Source of the DNA: Paenibacillus oryzae
Lineage (GTDB): Bacteria; Bacillota; Bacilli; Paenibacillales; Paenibacillaceae
NCBI RefSeq assembly: GCF_001675045.1
Contig: NZ_LYPA01000079.1
Span: forward strand, 18,748 to 82,747
Reading direction: 5' to 3'
DNA length: 64,000 nt
Below, piece by piece: positions 26,340 through 33,184 of the stretch. Below the pieces are notes generated by a model, which was not told where the DNA came from, did no database searches, and worked only from the letters and a program-made list of their open reading frames with translations. The stretch's first letter is position 1, and every line of letters begins with the position of its first letter. The position numbers were made by a program, and so were the translations under genes.

Positions 26340-27611
26340 ATGAAAAGGAAGGGTTTATTAAGCATGTGGGGGTTATTGATGATTGCCATATGTCTGGCAC
26401 TGGCAGGCTGTGGCGGAAAGGGAGCAGAGCCGGCTTCCGGCGGCACGGCAACACCAGGGGCTTCAACCGAAGCTGGCGGCGCAGGCAATACGGAGGGCGA
26501 AATCAAGGTTGGCATTCTTCATTCGCAGAGCGGAACGATGGCGATCAGCGAAATGTCGGTTATTGATTCCGAGCTGATGGCGATTGAAGAAATCAATGCA
26601 GCCGGCGGCGTATTGGGCAAAAAAATCGTTCCGGTGCTGGAGGACGGCGCTTCCGACTGGCCGACCTTTGCAGAAAAGGCGCGCAAGCTGATATCGGAGG
26701 ACAAAGTTGCGACGGTATTTGGCGGATGGACATCCGCCAGCCGCAAAGCAATGCTTCCTGTATTCGAGGAGCTAAACGGTCTTTTATGGTATCCGGTCCA
26801 ATATGAAGGACTGGAGTCCTCCCCAAACATATTCTACACGGGCGCAACCACTAACCAGCAAATCGTGCCTTCCGTCACATGGCTGCTCGAAAATCGCGGC
26901 AAAACATTTTACCTCCTTGGCTCCGATTATGTTTTCCCCCGCACAGCCAATCTGATCATTAAGGAGCAGCTGAAGGCGGAGGGCGGCGAGCTGGTTGGAG
27001 AGGAATATACCCCGCTTGGACATACGGATTACAGCACTATTATTAGCAAAATAAAAGCTGCCGACCCCGATATCGTGTACAACACCCTTAACGGCGACAG
27101 CAACGTTGCCTTTTTCAAGCAATTGAAGGATGCAGGCATTACCGCAAAGGACATAACAACGCTGTCGGTATCGGTTGCGGAGGAGGAGATTCGCGGCATC
27201 GGCGTATCGGTGCTGGAAGGCCATCTGGCTTCCTGGAACTATTACCAGACGACGGAAACGCCAACCAATCCGGCCTTCGTGGAAAGCTACAAGGCGAAAT
27301 ACGGAGCAGATCGAGTAACGGCTGACCCCATCGAGGCTGGCTATACCGCCGTTTATTTGTGGGCAGCGGCTGTGGAGAAGGCAGGCTCCACCGACGTGGA
27401 CAAAGTTAAGGAAGCGGCTAAGGAATTGGAGTGGGAAGCCCCAAGCGGCAAGGTCAAGATCGACGGCGAAACCCAGCATATTTACAAAACGGTCCGGATC
27501 GGCGAGGTGCAAAGCGATGGCCAGTTCAAGGAGCTCTGGAACTCGGGAGAAGCCGTCAAGCCGGATCCGTTTTTGAAAAACTACGACTGGGCAACCTCCA
27601 TCCAACCTTAG
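26340..27611 (+). CDS. urtA: Urea ABC transporter, substrate-binding lipoprotein
   Basis: The lipoprotein signal MKRKGLLSMWGLLMIAICLALAGC ends in lipobox LAGC, followed by a low-complexity Gly/Ala/Thr linker. The mature domain begins EIKVGILHSQSGTMAISEMSV and contains AEKARKLISEDKVATVFGGWTSASRKAMLPV, LLWYPVQYEGLESS and YTGATTNQQI, all typical of UrtA. It captures urea outside the cell for UrtBCDE. The ATG at 26340 is chosen over the TTG at 26283 because it starts the signal peptide. It is the first gene of the urt operon. A 672-bp repeat-filled gap separates it from urtB. Confidence 0.95.
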   Translation: MKRKGLLSMWGLLMIAICLALAGCGGKGAEPASGGTATPGASTEAGGAGNTEGEIKVGILHSQSGTMAISEMSVIDSELMAIEEINAAGGVLGKKIVPVLEDGASDWPTFAEKARKLISEDKVATVFGGWTSASRKAMLPVFEELNGLLWYPVQYEGLESSPNIFYTGATTNQQIVPSVTWLLENRGKTFYLLGSDYVFPRTANLIIKEQLKAEGGELVGEEYTPLGHTDYSTIISKIKAADPDIVYNTLNGDSNVAFFKQLKDAGITAKDITTLSVSVAEEEIRGIGVSVLEGHLASWNYYQTTETPTNPAFVESYKAKYGADRVTADPIEAGYTAVYLWAAAVEKAGSTDVDKVKEAAKELEWEAPSGKVKIDGETQHIYKTVRIGEVQSDGQFKELWNSGEAVKPDPFLKNYDWATSIQP

Positions 27612-27618
27612 CGGTAGC

Positions 27619-27781
27619 TCAAAAAGTCCGCTTCCCATTACAGAACATGCCTGGGGGCATGGCTGGCGTCGAATATGGAATTCAGCCGAAATATCCGGTC
27701 CTCACGTAGCTATCACTACGCTCCGGTCCTCTATTTCTAGCTTCTTTCCATCTTCTTGGTACTGGAAACCGGACTTTTTGA
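27619..27781 (+). repeat. 184-bp tandem repeat, copy 1
   Basis: The core runs from TCAAAAAGTCCG to CGGACTTTTTGA, a 12-bp terminal inverted repeat, starting seven bases after the urtA stop. Inside are small dyads: CATGCC-N4-GGCATG and CGTAG-N6-CTACG. A 21-bp linker separates it from copy 2. Confidence 0.9.
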
Positions 27782-27802
27782 ACTTTCATTTAAAGAGGAT
27801 GC

Positions 27803-27965
27803 TCAAAAAGTCCGCTTCCCATTGCGGAACATGCCTGGGGGCATGGCTGGCGTCGAATATGGAATTCAGCCGAAATATCCGGTCCTCACGTAGCTATCAC
27901 TACGCTCCGGTCCTCTATTTCTAGCTTCTTTCCATCTTCTTGGTACTGGAAACCGGACTTTTTGA
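27803..27965 (+). repeat. 184-bp tandem repeat, copy 2
   Basis: Same core and terminal inverted repeats as copy 1, offset by 184 bp, nearly identical in sequence. Confidence 0.9.
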
Positions 27966-27986
27966 ACTTTCATTTAAAGAGGATGC

Positions 27987-28149
27987 TCAAAAAGTCCGCT
28001 TCCCATTGCGGAACATGCCTGGGGGCATGGCTGGCGTCGAATATGGAATTCAGCCGAAATATCCGGTCCTCACGTAGCTATCACTACGCTCCGGTCCTCT
28101 ATTTCTAGCTTCTTTCCATCTTCTTGGTACTGGAAACCGGACTTTTTGA
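27987..28149 (+). repeat. 184-bp tandem repeat, copy 3
   Basis: Same core, again offset by 184 bp; essentially identical to copy 2. Confidence 0.9.
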
Positions 28150-28170
28150 ACTTTCATTTAAAGAGGATGC

Positions 28171-28252
28171 TCAAAAGGTCCGCTTCCCATTACAGAACAT
28201 GCCTGGGGGCATGGCTGGCGTCGAATATGAAATTCAACCGAAACTTCCGGTC
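28171..28252 (+). repeat. 184-bp tandem repeat, truncated copy 4
   Basis: Only the left half is present, with several substitutions (TCAAAAGGTCCG, cattaca). It is followed by tgttcaaaaagtc and then the urtB ribosome site. Confidence 0.85.
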
Positions 28253-28283
28253 TGTTCAAAAAGTCAAAGTTGGGAGCGTTCCT

Positions 28284-29189
28284 ATGGAGCTTTTTGTTCT
28301 GCAATTATTCAATGGGCTGAGCATCAGTTCAATTCTGCTGCTGGTTGCGCTTGGACTGGCGATTACTTTTGGACTTATGAAGGTTATCAATATGGCTCAC
28401 GGCGAGCTGATTATGATTGGGGCTTATGCCACGTATTTAACGCAAAATCTGTTTATCTCTTATATGCCAGCGGAGCTTTTTGACTGGTATTTTGTACTGG
28501 CGGTGCCGGTTAGCTTCGGTATTGCTTTTCTAATCGGTATGGTGCTGGAGGCGGGCCTGATCCGCTTCCTGTACGGCCGGCCATTGGATAGTCTGCTGGC
28601 TACCTGGGGCGTGGGTTTGGTTCTTCAGCAATTGGCGAGAACGATTTTTGGAGCGCCTAATGTTGCGGTCAAAAGTCCAGCCTGGCTGGATGGCGGCATG
28701 GTTGTGATGGGCGGCACCTTGCTGCCCTACAAACGGCTGTTTATTATCGCGCTGGTTATCGCCTGTCTTGTTGCGATGTATCTCTATATTTACAGAAGCA
28801 ACGAAGGAAGGCGGATGCGGGCCGTTATGCAAAACCGGGAAATGGCTGCTTGTCTCGGTATCTCCACGAGAAGAGTCGACCGGATGACCTTCGCTATTGG
28901 CTCCGGCATTGCGGGTATTGCGGGATGCGCCTTGACCCTGCTGGGGCCAATCGGCCCGTCGCTTGGCACTTATTATATCGTGGATGCCTTTATGGTCGTT
29001 GTGCTGGGTGGCGTCGGCAAGCTTGTCGGAACCATATTGGGAGCAACGGGCATCGGTATGTTCAATACGATGTTTGAATACTGGACGAACGCATCGCTCG
29101 GCAAGGTGCTGGTGTTTGTCTGTATCGTAGCGTTCCTGCAATGGAAGCCCTCCGGTTTTGTCGCTATGCGCACAAGGTCGCTGGATTAA
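28284..29189 (+). CDS. urtB: Urea ABC transporter, permease UrtB
   Basis: This 301-aa inner-membrane permease of the LivH type starts MELFVLQLFNGLSISSILLL and has about eight hydrophobic segments. LGLAITFGLMKVINMAHGELIMIGAYATY is the conserved LivH/UrtB signature, and the C-terminal half has VDAFMVVVLGGVGKLVGTILGA. The ATG at 28284, seven bases after GGGAG, is chosen. The open frame extends 46 codons upstream but only through repeat copies 3-4, so that stretch is not real protein. It forms the channel with UrtC. Confidence 0.94.
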   Translation: MELFVLQLFNGLSISSILLLVALGLAITFGLMKVINMAHGELIMIGAYATYLTQNLFISYMPAELFDWYFVLAVPVSFGIAFLIGMVLEAGLIRFLYGRPLDSLLATWGVGLVLQQLARTIFGAPNVAVKSPAWLDGGMVVMGGTLLPYKRLFIIALVIACLVAMYLYIYRSNEGRRMRAVMQNREMAACLGISTRRVDRMTFAIGSGIAGIAGCALTLLGPIGPSLGTYYIVDAFMVVVLGGVGKLVGTILGATGIGMFNTMFEYWTNASLGKVLVFVCIVAFLQWKPSGFVAMRTRSLD

Positions 29190-29348
29190 GCAGGGGAATT
29201 GTCAGAGACGGATGCAATATAGAGGCGAGAGTGCGATCGTAAAAGTACAGATGTAGAGACACAAGGGCAAAAGCGCAGATGCATGATGCAAGCAAAGGCA
29301 AGATCAGTTGAGCAGGTGCGGGCAAGCAAGGACAGAGGGGGTGCAAGC

Positions 29349-30512
29349 ATGGCGTGGAGACAGTGGACGCCCAGGCAATGGTGGATTTTGGGGGGATATG
29401 CGGTCGCGACGGCGGTTTTGTTCGCTGCCCCGCTGTTTGTTAGCGATTTTCGCCTCAATCTGCTGGCAAAATTTCTGGCCTTCGCCATCGTGGCGCTGGG
29501 ACTGGATTTGATTTGGGGCTATACGGGCATTTTGAGCCTGGGACACGGCATCTTTTTTGGACTTGGCGCGTATGCCATGGCCATGTATCTCAAGCTGGAG
29601 GCCAGCGGCGGAAAACTGCCCGACTTTATGAGCTGGAGCGGGTTGAAGGAGCTGCCCTTGTTCTGGAAGCTGTTTGAGCCGTTTGGCGCGGCCGTGGCGC
29701 TGGGGCTTCTGATTCCGGCGCTTCTGGCCTTGGGGCTTGGTTTTTTTACCTTCCGCAACCGAATCAGGGGCGTTTATTTTACGATTTTGACCCAGGCGCT
29801 GGTTATTATAGTCACTACGCTGCTGGTGGGGCAGCAGGCTTTTACCGGGGGAACAAACGGGGTGACGGGATATTCTACGTTGTTAGGCTATTCGCTGGCT
29901 TCACCCGATACCAAGCGGGTTCTGTACTGGGTTACGGCGGCGGCGCTGCTGGGCGTTTTCCTGTTCTGCCGCTTTTTGACGGGCAGCCGGTTCGGAAAGG
30001 TGCTGCGGGCTATTCGGGACGGTGAAAACCGGGTTCGGTTTATCGGATACAATCCGGCATTATATCAGACGGTCATTTTTACGGTATCTGCGGGTATAGC
30101 GGGATTGGCCGGTATGCTGTTTGTCCTGCATGTCGGCATCATTTCCCCGTCTATGCTTGGCATCGTGCCTTCTATTGAAATGGTGCTGTGGGTGGCTATT
30201 GGCGGCAGGGGGACTTTGATCGGAGCTGCGCTTGGCGCAATTTTGATGAACTGGGCCAAAAGTGAATTCAGTACCGCGTATCCGGAGGGCTGGCTGTTTT
30301 TTATGGGCGCGTTGTTTGTGATTGTTGTTGTGTTTCTGCCGAAGGGGGTGGCGGGATTGTTCCAGTCTCCGCCTCCCTGGCTGAATCCCGGCAAGCTGCT
30401 GGACCGCGTAAGGAACGGAGGAAGCGGGACGCGCGGCGGCCCTCTCCTTCGCCTGCTGCGAAAGAAGGATAACGGCAAGTCAATCCAGTCCGTAAGGAGG
30501 CAAGCGGAATGA
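29349..30512 (+). CDS. urtC: Urea ABC transporter, permease UrtC
   Basis: This LivM-type permease of 387 aa has around ten membrane segments. Signatures are WGYTGILSLGHGIFFGLGAYAMAMYLK, FRNRIRGVYFTILTQALVI and VAIGGRGTLIGAALGAILMNWAKS. The C-terminal cytoplasmic tail is Arg/Gly-rich. The ATG at 29349 follows GAGGGGGTG; the upstream ATG at 29283 lacks a site and would add a charged extension. It overlaps urtD by 4 bp. Confidence 0.93.
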   Translation: MAWRQWTPRQWWILGGYAVATAVLFAAPLFVSDFRLNLLAKFLAFAIVALGLDLIWGYTGILSLGHGIFFGLGAYAMAMYLKLEASGGKLPDFMSWSGLKELPLFWKLFEPFGAAVALGLLIPALLALGLGFFTFRNRIRGVYFTILTQALVIIVTTLLVGQQAFTGGTNGVTGYSTLLGYSLASPDTKRVLYWVTAAALLGVFLFCRFLTGSRFGKVLRAIRDGENRVRFIGYNPALYQTVIFTVSAGIAGLAGMLFVLHVGIISPSMLGIVPSIEMVLWVAIGGRGTLIGAALGAILMNWAKSEFSTAYPEGWLFFMGALFVIVVVFLPKGVAGLFQSPPPWLNPGKLLDRVRNGGSGTRGGPLLRLLRKKDNGKSIQSVRRQAE

Positions 30513-31285
30513 GTCAAAATGAAATCCTGCAATGTCGGGACGTAACGGTGGAGTTTGACGGCTTCAAGGCGGTTCAAGGCATGAATCTGGATTTGCACAA
30601 AGGGGAGCTGCGGTTTCTGATCGGCCCTAACGGGGCGGGCAAAACGACGATGCTGGATGTCATCTGCGGCAAGGTAAAGCCGTCCTCCGGCAGGGTCACC
30701 TTCGGGGAAAAGGTGGATATTACGAAAAAGCCGGAGCATCAAATCGCGGAGATGGGTATCGGGCGCAAATTTCAGGCCCCGTCCATTTTTTCGTCCATGA
30801 CGGTGCTGGAAAATCTCGAAATTGCGATGCGGCAAAAGCGCTCGGTAGCAGCTACCCTGTTTGCGCGGCTATCCAGTGAGGCCAAGGACCGGCTGCATCA
30901 TCAGCTAGACATGATCGGGTTGGGGGACAAAAGCGGGCATCGGGCAGGCGGCTTGTCGCATGGCGAGAAGCAATGGCTGGAAATCGGCATGATGCTGCTG
31001 CAGGAGCCAGAGGTGCTGCTGCTGGATGAGCCGGTGGCGGGCATGACGGACAAGGAAACCGACAAAACGGGCGAGCTGCTGCATGAAATTGCGCTTAAAC
31101 GCTCCGTGGTGGTTGTGGAGCATGACATGGAGTTTGTGCGCAATTTTGCCAGCAAGGTGACGGTTATGCACGAGGGCAAGCTGCTGAAGGAAGGCTCTAT
31201 GGAGGATGTGCAGGGCGACGAGCGGGTGGCGGAGGTTTATTTGGGCAAAAGGCGGGATGACTATGCTAGCCGTTCAACAGCTTGA
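30509..31285 (+). CDS. urtD: Urea ABC transporter, ATP-binding protein UrtD
   Basis: The 258-aa LivG-type ATPase has Walker A GPNGAGKTT, the Q-loop region GIGRKFQAPSIF, the signature LSHGEKQWLEIGMML, Walker B VLLLDEPVAGM, and the H-loop VVVEHDMEFV. It powers urea import with UrtE. The start overlaps the urtC stop, and urtE begins 23 bp before its end, so the last genes of the operon are translationally coupled. Confidence 0.96.
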   Translation: MSQNEILQCRDVTVEFDGFKAVQGMNLDLHKGELRFLIGPNGAGKTTMLDVICGKVKPSSGRVTFGEKVDITKKPEHQIAEMGIGRKFQAPSIFSSMTVLENLEIAMRQKRSVAATLFARLSSEAKDRLHHQLDMIGLGDKSGHRAGGLSHGEKQWLEIGMMLLQEPEVLLLDEPVAGMTDKETDKTGELLHEIALKRSVVVVEHDMEFVRNFASKVTVMHEGKLLKEGSMEDVQGDERVAEVYLGKRRDDYASRSTA

Positions 31286-31958
31286 GTCGGGCTATGGCGA
31301 AAGCGTCATACTGCGGGATATCAGTCTGCGCGTAAGGGCGGGCCAGGTCGTCTGCCTGCTGGGCCGCAACGGCGTAGGGAAAACAACGTTGATGAAAACC
31401 GTCATGGGGCTGCTGAAGGTCAGAAAAGGGGAGGTTCGCTACAACGGCGCCGACATGACCCGAAAGGCTCCTGGCTTGCGGGCGCGGGCGGGTATAGGGT
31501 ACGTGCCGCAGGGTAGAGAGATTTTTCCTCAGCTCACCGTATATGAAAACTTGCTGCTGGGGCTTGAGGCATCACGTGACGGAGCGGTCCAACTACCGGA
31601 GGAAGCGCACCGGCGTTTTCCCGTCCTGCCGGCCATGTTCGGGCGGCGCGGCGGCGATCTCAGCGGAGGACAGCAGCAGCAGCTTGCTTTTGCCAGAGCG
31701 TTGGTTTCAAAGCCGGAGCTGCTGCTCCTGGATGAGCCATGCGAGGGCATTCAGCCCTCCATTGTCGACGATATTCGCGAGGTTATCCGCTCCATTAAAG
31801 GGGATGGCCGGACTGCCATTTTGCTGGTGGAGCAAAGTCTGGAATTTGTGAAGGATGTCGGGGATTATTTTTACGTCATCGACAAGGGCGGTATTGCCTG
31901 GGAGGGGGAACCGGAGGCTTTGACGGAAGAGGTCGTGCGCCAATACTTGACGGTATAG
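31263..31958 (+). CDS. urtE: Urea ABC transporter, ATP-binding protein UrtE
   Basis: The 231-aa LivF-type ATPase starts MLAVQQLESGYGESVILRDISL. Walker A is GRNGVGKTT, the ABC signature LSGGQQQQLAFARALVS, Walker B LLLLDEPCEGIQPSIV and the switch His is replaced in the usual UrtE manner (LLVEQSLEFV). The ATG at 31263 is preferred over 31257 because of spacing to aaaggcggg. It is the last urt gene; a 15-bp-stem hairpin follows. Confidence 0.94.
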   Translation: MLAVQQLESGYGESVILRDISLRVRAGQVVCLLGRNGVGKTTLMKTVMGLLKVRKGEVRYNGADMTRKAPGLRARAGIGYVPQGREIFPQLTVYENLLLGLEASRDGAVQLPEEAHRRFPVLPAMFGRRGGDLSGGQQQQLAFARALVSKPELLLLDEPCEGIQPSIVDDIREVIRSIKGDGRTAILLVEQSLEFVKDVGDYFYVIDKGGIAWEGEPEALTEEVVRQYLTV

Positions 31959-31985
31959 CCGTGTTTCCGGTGAAATCTGCGGCGG

Positions 31986-32026
31986 CTTCCGCCTTTCTGC
32001 TGCGCCCCGTGGCAGGAAGGCGGAAG
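31986..32026 (+). terminator. Strong hairpin at the end of the urt operon
   Basis: CTTCCGCCTTTCTGC (31986-32000) pairs with GCAGGAAGGCGGAAG (32012-32026), 15 bp with one G-T pair. No T-run follows, so it may stabilise the mRNA end rather than terminate alone. Confidence 0.6.
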
Positions 32027-32240
32027 GTCCATGTTTAAAGAATGCCTTTGCGCGAAGGGACGCTCCGCTTGAAGGATATTTATTTTGCTCAAGGAATGAT
32101 TTGGGTGGGCTGGCGCTGTGTATAAGAAAATGGGAGCGGATGAATACTATGGTCAGATTCAAAAGCAGCATTGAAGCAGCAGCCATTTTTACAGCAAGGC
32201 GCATGGAAGCACCCACCCCATCAAAGCGCAAAATCAATGC

Positions 32241-32270
32241 GAATAGATTAGGTGTACAGGAAGCATTTTA
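32241..32270 (+). promoter_or_regulatory. SigG-type promoter of spoVT
   Basis: GAATA (32241-32245), 18-bp spacer, CATTTTA (32264-32270). This fits the forespore pattern GHATR-N18-CATWHTA. B. subtilis spoVT is transcribed by SigG. A start near 32277 agrees with the ATG at 32317. Confidence 0.72.
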
Positions 32271-32316
32271 CATCCAGTGTATTCAAAATCCTCTAGGGAA
32301 AGCGGGGCAACAAGAA

Positions 32317-32859
32317 ATGAAAGCAACTGGAATAGTTCGTCGCATTGATGATCTCGGACGAGTGGTCATTCCTAAGGAAATCCGTCGTACATTGCGTATT
32401 CGCGAAGGCGACCCTCTGGAAATATTCGTCGATCGCGACGGCGAGGTTATTCTGAAAAAATATTCGCCGATCGGCGAGCTTGGCGATTTTGCCAAGGAAT
32501 ACGCGGAGTCGCTATTTGAAAGCACGGGCCATATGACGCTTATCTCGGACCGGGATACGATCATTACCGTGGCCGGAGCGTCCAAAAAGGAATTAATGGA
32601 CAAGCCGATTGGCGCAACGCTGGAAAATTGCATGGATAGCCGCAAAACGGTTTCCGAAACCAGCGGCGGCTCGTATGAAATCGTTAAGGATGTGCAGGAC
32701 ACATTCAGCTCCTTTGTTGCAGCGCCTATTATTGCGGGCGGCGATCCAATTGGCACAGTCGTTCTCCTCAGCAAGGATGATGCCGTCAAAATGGCGCAAA
32801 TGGAAACCAAAATGGCGGAAACGGCCGCAGGCTTCCTGGCGAAGCAGATGGAGCAGTAG
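32317..32859 (+). CDS. spoVT: Stage V sporulation protein T, forespore transcription regulator
   Basis: The 180-aa product has an AbrB-type swapped-hairpin DNA-binding domain at the N-terminus (MKATGIVRRIDDLGRVVIPK, RTLRIREGDPLEIF) and a GAF-like C-terminal domain from about residue 55 (TGHMTLISDRDTIITVAGA, FSSFVAAPIIAGGDPIGTVVLLS). SpoVT tunes SigG-dependent genes in the forespore. The start at 32317 matches the family and lies just downstream of the SigG-type promoter; the frame extending up to 32101 is rejected. In B. subtilis it follows mfd directly; here about 20 kb intervene. Confidence 0.97.
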   Translation: MKATGIVRRIDDLGRVVIPKEIRRTLRIREGDPLEIFVDRDGEVILKKYSPIGELGDFAKEYAESLFESTGHMTLISDRDTIITVAGASKKELMDKPIGATLENCMDSRKTVSETSGGSYEIVKDVQDTFSSFVAAPIIAGGDPIGTVVLLSKDDAVKMAQMETKMAETAAGFLAKQMEQ

Positions 32860-33184
32860 AGGTACAGCGGAAAGCGTGTATAAAGGGCATCAAAGCCAGG
32901 GAACATTAAGTAACACTAAGTAACTGGTTGAGCCTGGGCCAGCAAGCAATCAGAAAACAGAGTAGCTTAATACAGGCAGCAGAGGCTTCTGCGGCGGGGA
33001 AGGCAAGTCAAACCCGCCAGGAGGTCTCTTTGTGTTAGGGCTGGAATGATGCTTGCTGCCCCCGTGCAAGCAATGATGCGAATGGAGCTCCCTATGGCAA
33101 AATGTTCTGATTTCCGCTTTTGCGCTATAATGGATGCATTATGGATGACATATTGATAGTGCACCAGATGCGGGAGCGTGGGAA
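32860..33184. other. spoVT-yabM intergenic region
   Basis: GGCGGG (32993-32998) pairs with CCCGCC (33013-33018), with partial extension on both sides; this may terminate spoVT. I see no gene and no promoter I can defend for the flippase gene. Confidence 0.4.

Noticed and set aside
27619..28252. CRISPR array
   Set aside because: The 184-bp units are near-identical along their whole length with 21-bp constant linkers; there are no variable spacers and no cas genes.
28146..28283. Upstream extension of urtB by 46 codons
   Set aside because: The extension is made of repeat-unit DNA; GGGAG before 28284 and the family N-terminus favour the later start.
32101..32316. N-terminal extension of SpoVT
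   Set aside because: The SigG-type promoter lies inside this stretch and the family protein begins at 32317.
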